A stretch of 64,000 bases of DNA, taken from Immundisolibacter sp. GTDB lineage: Bacteria; Pseudomonadota; Gammaproteobacteria; Immundisolibacterales; Immundisolibacteraceae. Position numbers and translations under genes: made by a program. Shown here in pieces: positions 24,486-32,142 of the stretch. Under the pieces are notes generated by a model, which saw only the letters and a program-made list of their open reading frames with translations, was not told the DNA's origin and made no database searches. Location of the stretch: NCBI RefSeq assembly GCF_014359565.1, contig NZ_JACIZD010000006.1, forward strand, positions 1-64,000. The letters are read 5' to 3'. How positions within the stretch are numbered: position 1 is the stretch's first letter; each line of letters begins with the position of its first letter.

Positions 24486-27230
24486 ATGTCCGAATCACCG
24501 CTCGTCGTCCTGGTGGACGGCTCGTCCTACCTGTTTCGCGCCTTCCATGCGCTGCCGCCGCTGACCAACTCCCAGGGCCAGCCGACCGGCGTCACCTACG
24601 GCGTGATCAACATGCTGCGCCGGCTCGAGCGCGACTACCCGGACGCCCACATCGCGGTGGTGTTCGACGCCAAGGGGCCGACCTTCCGTCACGAGAGCTT
24701 TGCCGACTACAAGGCCAACCGCCCGCCGATGCCGCCCGATCTGGCTGTGCAGATCGGCCCGACACAGGAACTGGTGCGGGCGCTCGGCCTGCCGCTGCTG
24801 GTGATCGATGGCGTGGAGGCGGACGACGTGATCGGCACCCTGGCCCGGCGCGCGGCCAGTCGCGGCGAGCAGGTGCTGATCTCGACCGCCGACAAGGACC
24901 TGGCGCAGCTGGTGGATGGCCGGGTGCGGCTGGTCAACACCATGAGCAACACCGTGCTCGACGTGGCCGGCGTGCGGGAAAAATTCGGCGTGCCGCCGGA
25001 GCTGATTGCCGACTTCCTGGCCCTGACCGGCGACACGGTCGACAACATCCCCGGCGTACCCAAGGTCGGCCCCAAGACCGCTGCCAAATGGCTCACCGAC
25101 TACGGCTCGCTCGACGGCGTGATCGCCCATGCCGGCGACATCGGCGGCAAGGTGGGCGAGAACCTGCGCGCCACGCTGGGGCAGTTGCCGCTGTACCGGG
25201 AGCTGGCCACGGTGCGCTGCGACGTGCCGCTGGACATCGATCCGGACAACCTGAACCGCGGCGCGCCGGACGTGGACACGCTGCGCCGGCTGTTCACGCA
25301 GCTCGAGTTCAGATCCTGGCTCAAGGAGCTGGACGGCGGCTCGGTGGGTGGGCAGGCGCTTCCCGCCACGGATAAGACCAAGCCGGAGGCGCCCGCCGTT
25401 GCGGCCGCGCAGGTGATCGACCGCGAGGCCTACGAAACCGTGCTCGACGAGACGGCGCTCGAGCGCTGGTGCGAACGCCTGGCGGCGGCCGAGGCGTTCA
25501 GTTTCGATCTGGAGACCGACCGCCTGGACGCCATCACGGCGCAGATCGTCGGCCTGTCGTTCGCGGTCGCGCCCGGCGAGGCGGCCTACGTGCCGGTCGG
25601 CCACGACTACCCGGGCGCAGCGGATCAGCTTGCCCGGGACGCCGTGCTGGCGCGCTTGAAGCCGCTCTTGGAGGCCGAATCGCCGCGCAAGATCGGCCAG
25701 GGCTTCAAGTTCGACTACACGGTGCTGGCCCGCTACGGCATCACCCCGGCCGGACCGGCCTTCGACACCATGCTCGAATCCTACGTGCTGGACAGCACCG
25801 CCAGCCGCCACGACATGGACACCCTGTCCGCCAAGCATCTTGGCCACGCCACCATCGCCTTCAAGGACGTGGCCGGCAGCGGCAAGAACCAGCTCAGCTT
25901 CAACCAGGTGGACATCGAGACCGCCACCCGCTACGCGGCCGAGGATGCCGACGTCACGCTGCGCCTGCACCGGCACTTCTGGCCGCAGATCGAGGCGGAG
26001 CCGGCGCTGCGGCGCGTGTTCGAGCAGATCGAAATGCCGCTGCTGCCGGTGCTCTCGCGCATCGAGCGCCACGGCGTGCTGATCGACGCCGCCCTGCTGC
26101 GCGCGCAAAGCGGCGAGCTGGCCGCCGCCATGCAGCGCCTGGAGGCCGAGGCCCACGAGCTGGCCGGGCACCCGTTCAACCTGGGCTCGCCGCTGCAGAT
26201 TCAGCAGGTGTTGTACGAGGAACAGAAACTGCCGGTGCTGGGCCGCACCCCGACCAAGCAGCCGTCCACCGCCGAGGACGTGCTGCACGAGCTCGCCCTG
26301 CACTACCCGCTGCCGCGGGTAATCCTGGAGCACCGCGGTTTGTCCAAGCTGCGCTCCACCTACACCGACAAGCTGCCGCAGCAGGTCAACCCGGCCACCG
26401 GCCGCGTGCATACCTCGTATCACCAGGCGGTGGCCTCCACCGGCCGGCTGTCGTCGTCGGATCCGAATCTGCAGAACATCCCGGTGCGCACCGCCGAGGG
26501 CCGGCGCATCCGCCAGGCCTTCATCGCGCCGCCCGGCTGCGTGCTGCTGTCGGCCGACTACTCGCAGATCGAGCTGCGCATCATGGCTCACCTGTCGGGC
26601 GATGAAGGTCTGGTCAAGGCCTTCGCACAGGGCCTGGACGTGCACCGCGCCACGGCGGGCGAAATCTTCGGCCTGGCGCCGGAGGCGGTCGGCAGCGAGC
26701 AACGGCGCGCCGCCAAGGCCATCAACTTCGGCCTCATCTACGGCATGTCGGCGTTCGGGCTGGCACAGCAGCTGGGCATCGACCGCGGCGCCGCGCAGCG
26801 CTACGTGGACCAGTACTTCGAACGCTACCCCGGCGTGCGCGCCTACATGGACGCCACCCGCGCCGCGGCGCGCGAGCGCGGCTACGTGGAAACCGTCTAC
26901 GGCCGGCGCCTGTACCTGCCGGACATCCGCGCCGGCAACAACCAGCGCCGCCAGTACGCCGAGCGCACCGCCATCAACGCGCCCATGCAGGGCACGGCCG
27001 CCGACCTGATCAAGCTGGCGATGATCCGCATCGACCGCTGGCTGCACGACAATGGCCAGCCGGCGCGCATGATCATGCAGGTGCACGACGAACTGGTGTT
27101 CGAACTGCCGGCCGAGCGCGCCGAGGCGGTGCGGGCGCAGGTCACGGCCCTGATGACCGCCGACAATCCGCTGACCGTGCCGCTGGAAGTGGAAACCGGC
27201 GTTGGCCTCAACTGGGACGAAGCCCACTGA
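24486..27230 (+). CDS. polA: DNA polymerase I
   Basis: A 914-residue polymerase (E. coli 928) for Okazaki-fragment maturation and repair. The N-terminal 5' nuclease has LVVLVDGSSYLFRAFHALPP, ISTADKDLAQLV and GVPKVGPKTA. The 3'-5' exonuclease domain keeps its acidic residues (SFDLETDRLD; AEDADVTLRLH), so proofreading should be active. The polymerase domain has SADYSQIELR, RRAAKAINFGLIYGMS and MQVHDELVFE. ATG 24486 (MSESPLVVLVDG) best matches family N-termini; ATG 24468 is in frame upstream. Confidence 0.96.
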   Translation: MSESPLVVLVDGSSYLFRAFHALPPLTNSQGQPTGVTYGVINMLRRLERDYPDAHIAVVFDAKGPTFRHESFADYKANRPPMPPDLAVQIGPTQELVRALGLPLLVIDGVEADDVIGTLARRAASRGEQVLISTADKDLAQLVDGRVRLVNTMSNTVLDVAGVREKFGVPPELIADFLALTGDTVDNIPGVPKVGPKTAAKWLTDYGSLDGVIAHAGDIGGKVGENLRATLGQLPLYRELATVRCDVPLDIDPDNLNRGAPDVDTLRRLFTQLEFRSWLKELDGGSVGGQALPATDKTKPEAPAVAAAQVIDREAYETVLDETALERWCERLAAAEAFSFDLETDRLDAITAQIVGLSFAVAPGEAAYVPVGHDYPGAADQLARDAVLARLKPLLEAESPRKIGQGFKFDYTVLARYGITPAGPAFDTMLESYVLDSTASRHDMDTLSAKHLGHATIAFKDVAGSGKNQLSFNQVDIETATRYAAEDADVTLRLHRHFWPQIEAEPALRRVFEQIEMPLLPVLSRIERHGVLIDAALLRAQSGELAAAMQRLEAEAHELAGHPFNLGSPLQIQQVLYEEQKLPVLGRTPTKQPSTAEDVLHELALHYPLPRVILEHRGLSKLRSTYTDKLPQQVNPATGRVHTSYHQAVASTGRLSSSDPNLQNIPVRTAEGRRIRQAFIAPPGCVLLSADYSQIELRIMAHLSGDEGLVKAFAQGLDVHRATAGEIFGLAPEAVGSEQRRAAKAINFGLIYGMSAFGLAQQLGIDRGAAQRYVDQYFERYPGVRAYMDATRAAARERGYVETVYGRRLYLPDIRAGNNQRRQYAERTAINAPMQGTAADLIKLAMIRIDRWLHDNGQPARMIMQVHDELVFELPAERAEAVRAQVTALMTADNPLTVPLEVETGVGLNWDEAH

Positions 27231-27279
27231 GGCGTCCCCGAAACCAGACATTCCCGAATCCTGAAGGAGGAAACCACCC

Positions 27280-28743
27280 ATGATCCCATTCGAGAAACTC
27301 ACTGCCCCGACCCGCCTCTACATCAACGGCGAGTACCAGGACGCCGCCGGCGGCGCCCGCTTCGACAACATCAACCCGGCCACCGGCCAGTCGCTGGGCG
27401 AGGTCGCCAAGGGCGCGGCGGCGGACATCGACCGCGCCGTCAAGGCCGCCCGGGCGGCATTCGAGGCCGATTCCTGGGCCGGCATGGCGGCGGCCGATCG
27501 CGAGCGCCTGCTGCACCGCTTCGCCGACCTGATCGAACAGAACACCGACGCCCTGGCGGCGCTGGAGACCTACGACACCGGCAAGCCCTTCGGCGACGCG
27601 CGCAAGGTGGACCTGCCGCTGTCGGTGCAGACCTTGCGCTACTACGCCGGCTGGCCGACCAAGCTGCGCGGCGAGACGGTGCCGGTGCGCGGGCCGTTTC
27701 ACACCTACACGCTGCGCGAGCCGATCGGCGTCATCGGCCAGATCGTGCCGTGGAATTTCCCGCTGTTCATGGCGGTGATGAAGCTGGCCCCGGCCCTGGC
27801 CGCCGGCAACACGGTGGTACTCAAGCCGGCCGAGCAGACGCCCCTGACGGCCCTGTACCTGGGCAACCTGATCAACCAGGCGGGCTTTCCGCCCGGCGTG
27901 GTGAACATCGTTTCCGGCCTCGGCACCGAGGCCGGCGAGGCGCTGATCACGCACCCGGACGTGGACAAGATCGCGTTCACCGGCAGCACCCGCACCGGCC
28001 AGCACATCATGCGCCAGGCCGCCGGCACGCTGAAACGCATCAGCCTGGAACTGGGCGGCAAGTCGCCGCACATCATCTTTGCCGATGCCGACCTCAAATC
28101 GGCCATGCGCGCCATCGGCGCGGCCATCTTCTACAACCAGGGCGAGGTGTGCATCGCCGGCTCGCGGCTGTTCGTCGAAAAGCCGCTGTACGAGCAGGCG
28201 CTCGAAGCCGCCAGTCAGTCCGCCGCGCGCATGAAGGTGGGCGACCCCTTCGCCGAGGACACGCGCGTCGGCGCGCTGGTGTCCGAACAGCACTGGAAGC
28301 GCGTGGACGAGTACGTGAAGCTGGGCGTGTCCGAGGGCGCCACGGTGGTCGCCGGCGGCGGCCCGGCGGATGTCGGCGGGCGCGGCTTTTTCTACCAGCC
28401 GACCGTGTTGGCCGGCGTCAGCAACACCATGCGCGTGGCGCAGGAGGAAATCTTCGGCCCGGTGCTGGCGGTGATTCCCTTCGAGGACGAAGCCGAGGTG
28501 CTGACCCTGGCCAACGACACCCAGTTCGGCCTGGCGGCGGGCCTGTGGACGCAGAACGTCGGCAAGGCGCACCGCGTGGCGCGGGCGATCAAGGCCGGCA
28601 CCGTGTACATCAACGCCTACGGCGTGCTCGACGCTGCGGTGCCCTTCGGTGGCTACAAGATGTCCGGCCTGGGCCGCGAGAACGGCGAGGAGGGCATTGC
28701 CATGTACACCGAGCTCAAGAGCGTCTGGACCGGCCTGAAGTGA
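27280..28743 (+). CDS. NAD(P)-dependent aldehyde dehydrogenase
   Basis: A 487-residue class 1/2-type aldehyde dehydrogenase. Cofactor and active-site motifs are intact: PWNFPLFMAVMKLAPALAAG, FTGSTRTGQ, the catalytic Glu in LELGGKSP and the catalytic Cys in NQGEVCIAGSR. It probably converts a broad aldehyde such as phenylacetaldehyde or betaine aldehyde to the acid; substrate not determined. AAGGAGG precedes the ATG. It lies 50 bp after polA and is followed by a REP pair and an SDR gene in the same direction. Confidence 0.9.
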   Translation: MIPFEKLTAPTRLYINGEYQDAAGGARFDNINPATGQSLGEVAKGAAADIDRAVKAARAAFEADSWAGMAAADRERLLHRFADLIEQNTDALAALETYDTGKPFGDARKVDLPLSVQTLRYYAGWPTKLRGETVPVRGPFHTYTLREPIGVIGQIVPWNFPLFMAVMKLAPALAAGNTVVLKPAEQTPLTALYLGNLINQAGFPPGVVNIVSGLGTEAGEALITHPDVDKIAFTGSTRTGQHIMRQAAGTLKRISLELGGKSPHIIFADADLKSAMRAIGAAIFYNQGEVCIAGSRLFVEKPLYEQALEAASQSAARMKVGDPFAEDTRVGALVSEQHWKRVDEYVKLGVSEGATVVAGGGPADVGGRGFFYQPTVLAGVSNTMRVAQEEIFGPVLAVIPFEDEAEVLTLANDTQFGLAAGLWTQNVGKAHRVARAIKAGTVYINAYGVLDAAVPFGGYKMSGLGRENGEEGIAMYTELKSVWTGLK

Positions 28744-28751
28744 ATCTGGGC

Positions 28752-28819
28752 ATTCGCGGCGGGGGCGCCGCTCCCACGGGTACCGGACAGATGTGGGAGG
28801 CCCGCCCCCGGGCCGAATG
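28752..28819. repeat. REP pair, family A (copy 2)
   Basis: Two inverted GTGGGAG-headed palindromes (the complement of GTGGGAGCGGCG... and the unit starting GTGGGAGGCCCG and ending CCGAATG), separated by 15 bp, between the aldehyde dehydrogenase and SDR genes. The unit order is opposite to copy 1. Confidence 0.8.
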
Positions 28820-28849
28820 ATCTTCACCACCCATCGGCAGGAGACAGCC

Positions 28850-29632
28850 ATGGACATCAACCTCAAGGGCAAGGTCGCCATCGTCACCGGCGGCCGGCAG
28901 GGCATCGGCCACTGCATCACGCAGACCTTTCTGGAAGCCGGTGCCAGCGTGCTCACCTGCGCCCGCGACGGCGCCGGGCTGAATGCGCAGATCGAGCAAT
29001 GGCGCGCCAGCCACGGTGATCGCATCGCGGGCATACAGGCCGACGTGGGCCAGGCCGAGGACATCGACCGCCTGCTGGCGCAGGCCAAGACCCGCTTCGG
29101 CGGCGTGGACGTGCTGGTCAACAACGCCGCCACGTCCGAATCCGGCACCCTGGCCAGCCTCAGCGACGACCAGTGGCACAAGGAATTCGACGTCAAGCTG
29201 ATGGCCATGATCCGCACCGCGCGCGCCGCCGTGCCGCTGATGCTGGCGCGCGGCGGCGGCAGCATCATCAACATCAACGCCATCTTCGCCCGCCAGCCGG
29301 ACCTGACTTTCTACGCATCCAGCGTGGTGCGCGCCGGCTGCCTGGCCTTCACCAAGCTGCTGGCCAGGGAACATGCCGCGCAGGGCGTGCGCGCCAACGC
29401 GATCGGGCTGGGTCTGGTCGAAACCCCGGCCTGGGAGACGTGGCACGACCCGGCGCAGGGCAGCTACGAGGCCTTCCTGAAGTCCAGCGCCGAGTTCTAC
29501 CGCGTGCCCATGGGCCGCGTCGGGCGCATGCAGGAAGTCGGCAACGTGGCGCTGTTCCTGGCCTCCGACGCCGCCAGCTACGTCACCGGCACGCAGCTGG
29601 ACGTGGACGGCGGCATGGCGGCGTATCTGTAG
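28850..29632 (+). CDS. SDR-fold oxidoreductase with non-canonical active site
   Basis: A 260-residue short-chain dehydrogenase by fold: TGGRQGIGHCI cofactor loop, DVLVNNAATSESG, and the C-terminal VTGTQLDVDGGMAAYL. The catalytic stretch is unusual. After GGSIININAIFARQPDLTFY the tyrosine is followed by ASSVVRAG, so the YxxxK lysine is absent and Arg falls six residues after Tyr. The usual Ser is also missing (ININ). Either catalysis differs or the protein has another role. The start is fixed by GCAGGAG eight bases upstream. Confidence 0.83.
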   Translation: MDINLKGKVAIVTGGRQGIGHCITQTFLEAGASVLTCARDGAGLNAQIEQWRASHGDRIAGIQADVGQAEDIDRLLAQAKTRFGGVDVLVNNAATSESGTLASLSDDQWHKEFDVKLMAMIRTARAAVPLMLARGGGSIININAIFARQPDLTFYASSVVRAGCLAFTKLLAREHAAQGVRANAIGLGLVETPAWETWHDPAQGSYEAFLKSSAEFYRVPMGRVGRMQEVGNVALFLASDAASYVTGTQLDVDGGMAAYL

Positions 29633-29765
29633 GTTACGGTCTGGTCCGTGTCCGGATGGTGGATGACCGGCCGGCGGGCGTGACAAGCGCTGCGCAGGCC
29701 GCCTGCTCAACAAGTGCGCCGGGCGGCCGATAATCCAGGCAACCGTGTTCGCCCGAGGTTCGCTG

Positions 29766-30719
29766 ATGGCGCGTGTCGTCCCGCTCGATTCCGCTTCCGA
29801 GGCCGCCGCCACGCTGTCGGGCGTGCGCGCGCAGCTGGCCACCGTCTGGCTGGGCGCAGGCGGCGTGCTGGACCTGCTGCTGATCACGGTGCTGGCCGGC
29901 GGGCACGTGCTGCTCGAGGACGTGCCCGGCGTCGGCAAGACCACACTGGCCAAGGGCCTGGCGCGGGTGCTCGGGGTGGCCTTCAACCGCGTCCAGTTCA
30001 CCTCCGACCTGCTGCCGGCCGACGTGCTGGGCGGCAGCGTGTATCACCCCGGCGACGGCCGTTTCGAGTTCGTGGCCGGGCCCATCTTCACCGACCTGCT
30101 GCTGGCCGACGAGATCAACCGCGCGCCCACGCGCAGCCAGTCGGCCTTCCTGCAGGCGATGGAAGAAGGGCAGGTGACGGCCGACGGCGTCAGCCACCCG
30201 CTGTCGCCGCTGTTCACGGTCATCGCCACCCAGAACCCGATCGACTTCGACAGCACCAACCCGCTGCCGGAGGCTCAGCTGGACCGCTTCCTGATCGCCA
30301 CGCGCCTGGGTTATCCGGATGCCGCCGCGGAGCGCTCGCTGCTGGGCGAGTACCGCACGGCGCCACCGCTGATGCCGGTGCTCGACCCGGCCGGCCTGCT
30401 GCGCTTGCGGGAGCAGACGCGCGAGGTTTATCTGCATCCGGACCTGGCGCACTACATCGTCGCCCTGGCCCGCGCCACGCGCGACGACCCGCGCGTGCGG
30501 TTGGGCATTTCGCCGCGCGGCGCCATGCACCTGGCCGAAGCCGCGCGCGCCCGCGCCCTGCTGCACGGCCGCAGCGCCGTGCAGGCCGAGGACGTGCGCG
30601 CCCTGATGCACCCGGTGTGGGACCACCGCCTGCTGCCGCGCCAGGGCCGCGAGCACGACCGGCGCATCACCGCCGCGCTGCTGGATGAGCTGACCGCCGG
30701 CGTGCCGCTGCCGCGTTGA
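29766..30719 (+). CDS. MoxR-family AAA+ ATPase
   Basis: A 317-residue AAA+ ATPase: Walker A LEDVPGVGKTTLAKGLA, Walker B LLADEINRAPTRSQSAFLQAMEE, sensor 1 VIATQNPID, and the C-terminal helical lid around LGISPRGAMHLAEAARARALL. MoxR proteins act as chaperones for metalloenzyme or envelope assembly, normally beside DUF58 and von Willebrand A-domain genes; none is present here. ATG 29766 was preferred over GTG 29745 for fit to the family. It is followed by a REP and the disrupted glycosyltransferase region. Confidence 0.88.
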   Translation: MARVVPLDSASEAAATLSGVRAQLATVWLGAGGVLDLLLITVLAGGHVLLEDVPGVGKTTLAKGLARVLGVAFNRVQFTSDLLPADVLGGSVYHPGDGRFEFVAGPIFTDLLLADEINRAPTRSQSAFLQAMEEGQVTADGVSHPLSPLFTVIATQNPIDFDSTNPLPEAQLDRFLIATRLGYPDAAAERSLLGEYRTAPPLMPVLDPAGLLRLREQTREVYLHPDLAHYIVALARATRDDPRVRLGISPRGAMHLAEAARARALLHGRSAVQAEDVRALMHPVWDHRLLPRQGREHDRRITAALLDELTAGVPLPR

Positions 30720-30766
30720 GTTGGGGGAGCGCAGCGTGGCTGCGCGATTGGCTCGATGCGCGAAAC

Positions 30767-30815
30767 ACCATCGCCCGGCGCAGCCGGGCTCCTACACGGG
30801 CAATGATCAGCCGCC
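30767..30815. repeat. REP family B (copy 1), at the 3' end of the glycosyltransferase remnant
   Basis: On the minus strand the core reads GTAGGAGCCCGGCTGCGCC..., a GTAG-headed REP palindrome. The similarity to copy 2 (31951-32003) continues through TGATCAGCCGCCAA, beyond the REP core. Here that tail overlaps the last codons of the truncated glycosyltransferase gene. Confidence 0.7.
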
Positions 30816-31140
30816 AATCCGCCGCACGGCAGCCTCCAACTCCGCGCCCGACGCGCCCCAGGCCGGCTGCGGGCCATAACCCACCGCGCCGAGATCCGGG
30901 GCCGACACCAGCGCCCCGGCCAGCGCCGCCGCGTCGCCGGTCGCCACCAGCCGGTCCAGAAAATCCCGCAGGCGTCTGCAAATACCGTGGGCCGTGCCGG
31001 CCGTGCGACTGGCCACCACCGGCCGGCCGCAGGCCATCGCCTCGTACCGCTTGACGGGGTAGTTGTAATCGCCGAACGCGCCCGGCGTGTTCACCACCGC
31101 CGCCACGAACGGCGCCTGGATGGGTAGAATCGCGCCGACA
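30807..31140 (-). pseudogene. C-terminal remnant of a glycosyltransferase gene
   Basis: About 110 codons matching the C-terminal Rossmann half of a GT4-type glycosyltransferase: FVAAVVNTPGAFGDYNYPVKRYEAMACGRPVVAS is the characteristic donor-binding segment around the family E-x7-E region, followed by helices to the stop at 30807. No start, N-terminal acceptor domain or first Rossmann half exists: upstream the frame runs into antisense of hicB. The gene was probably cut when the toxin-antitoxin pair and repeats arrived or when neighbouring genes recombined. Confidence 0.72.
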
Positions 31141-31193
31141 GCCACACCATGCAGTTTGCTGCGCAGTCGCCGGACGATTTTTGGAGCGCGAAC

Positions 31194-31400
31194 ATGAAAT
31201 TCAACGTAACGATCGATCGGGACGAAGATGGCGTTTGGATCGCCGAATGCCCAGCTATTCCAGGCTGCATCAGCCAAGGCGAAACCAAAGACGAAGCGAT
31301 CCGCAACATTGCAGAGGCCATTGCGCTTTGCCTGGAAGTACGAGCCGAGAAAGGGTTGCCGCTTACCCTTGAGACGCGGCAAATCGAGGTTGCTGCGTAG
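31194..31400 (+). CDS. hicB: HicB-family antitoxin
   Basis: A 68-residue single-domain HicB: MKFNVTIDRDEDGVWIAECPAIPGCISQG, then the helix KDEAIRNIAEAIALCLEV. It lacks the C-terminal DNA-binding domain that longer HicB proteins carry. It should bind and silence HicA. GGAG lies about 8 bp before the ATG. The stop codon overlaps the toxin start by one base (TAGTG), giving the antitoxin-first order hicB-hicA. It sits directly against the broken glycosyltransferase gene, which is on the other strand. Confidence 0.88.
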   Translation: MKFNVTIDRDEDGVWIAECPAIPGCISQGETKDEAIRNIAEAIALCLEVRAEKGLPLTLETRQIEVAA

Positions 31401-31621
31401 TGGCGGTGCTGCCCTCGCTGAGCGGCAGCGAAGTCGTTCGAGCTTTCAAAACCCTTGGCTGGAACGTGGCGCGTCAGAGCGGCAGCCACATCATCATGAC
31501 GAAAGACGGAGAAATGGCGACCCTCTCCGTACCCAACCACAAGGCAGTCGCCATCGGGACACTGAGGGGGCTGATCCGCGCGGCCAATCTTACGGTCGAC
31601 GAGTTTTCCGCAGCCACCTGA
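31400..31621 (+). CDS. hicA: HicA-family mRNA interferase toxin
   Basis: A 73-residue dsRBD-fold toxin: SGSEVVRAFKTLGWNVARQSGSHIIM with the catalytic His30, then SVPNHKAVAIGTLRGLIRAANLTVDEF, matching HicA throughout. It cleaves mRNA without ribosomes when HicB is depleted. The start is GTG, overlapping the last base of the hicB stop. It appears intact, so the pair is likely active. REP elements begin 65 bp downstream. Confidence 0.9.
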   Translation: MAVLPSLSGSEVVRAFKTLGWNVARQSGSHIIMTKDGEMATLSVPNHKAVAIGTLRGLIRAANLTVDEFSAAT

Positions 31622-31685
31622 TCTGCGGCGCAGCCTGCAAAGGAGCGAGACCCAAGTATGTTGGTCGGATTTCCGCGGTAGGTCG

Positions 31686-31768
31686 GTAGCCCGTATGCAG
31701 CGCAGCGAAATACGGGGAACATTCATTGCCCAACCATTCCGGATTCCGCTGCGCTCCATCCAGGGTAC
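31686..31768. repeat. REP pair, family C (copy 1)
   Basis: Two GTAG-headed palindromes facing each other: GTAGCCCGTATGCAGCGCAG... and the complement of GTAGCCTGGATGGAGCGCAG..., separated by a short AT-richer linker. Nearly identical to the copy at 32019-32101 (only a few differences). Confidence 0.8.
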
Positions 31769-31800
31769 TTTCGCTGACCACCGTATTGACCCGGCAACAC

Positions 31801-31830
31801 CCCGGATTCCGCTGCGCTCCATCCAGGCTG
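31801..31830. repeat. REP family C, single half
   Basis: A lone copy of the GCTGCGCTCCATCCAGGCTG half of family C, 33 bp after copy 1. Confidence 0.7.
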
Positions 31831-31838
31831 CTTTTGTT

Positions 31839-31920
31839 GTGGGAGCGGCGCCCCTGTGGGAGCGGCGCCCCCGCCGCGAATCTTCAATTCACCCATTCGG
31901 CCCGAGGGCGGGCCTCCCAC
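31839..31920. repeat. REP family A (copy 3), three heads
   Basis: A short extra GTGGGAGCGGCGCCCC head (31839-31854) is followed by a full GTGGGAGCGGCG...CGCGAAT unit (31856-31881) and the complement of the GTGGGAGGCCCG...CCGAATG unit (31894-31920). It is part of the roughly 0.5-kb repeat array 31686-32101, which contains no gene. Confidence 0.78.
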
Positions 31921-31950
31921 GCCCACTGCAGAAGCGCGGCTTTGCTGCGC

Positions 31951-32003
31951 GATGATCGCCCGGCGTAGCCGGGCTCCTAAAAGGGCGATGATCAGCCGCC
32001 AAC
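31951..32003. repeat. REP family B (copy 2)
   Basis: Minus-strand core TAGGAGCCCGGCTACGCCGG... plus the same ATGATCAGCCGCCAA tail as copy 1. At copy 1 the tail is the end of a glycosyltransferase reading frame, so copy 2 may mark the lost 3' end of a second such gene. Confidence 0.68.
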
Positions 32004-32018
32004 GCATGGCAGTCAGTG

Positions 32019-32101
32019 GTAGCCCGTATGCAGCGCAGCGGAATACGGGGAACATTCATTGCCCAACCACTCCGGATTCCGCTGCGCTCCATCCAGGCTA
32101 C
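32019..32101. repeat. REP pair, family C (copy 2)
   Basis: The second full family C pair. It ends 41 bp before the glycosyltransferase ATG at 32143, so it lies in the promoter or 5' leader region of that gene. Confidence 0.8.
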
Positions 32102-32142
32102 TTTTGCTACCGTTGCACCGCGTAGTCCGTCAGAATTCACAC

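Noticed and set aside
24495-27302. 935-codon open frame on the minus strand opposite polA
   Set aside because: It mirrors the polA codon pattern in high-GC DNA, has no recognisable domain and no conserved motif. Similar antisense frames opposite ctpA (61643-63136), the aldehyde dehydrogenase (27208-29283) and phaC (54865-56646) were dropped for the same reason.
30807-31382. Complete glycosyltransferase gene beginning at 31382
   Set aside because: The N-terminal third of that frame is the antisense of hicB and has no glycosyltransferase features; only the C-terminal part is real.
31194-31621. hicBA as part of a prophage or integron
   Set aside because: No integrase, attC-like site, phage gene or tRNA target is visible nearby.
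31723-32055. 110-codon minus-strand frame in the repeat array
   Set aside because: It consists entirely of REP sequence, and its duplicates in other frames show no coding constraint.
31686-32101. CRISPR array
   Set aside because: Repeats are palindromic, of three different families, in both orientations and irregularly spaced; no cas genes.
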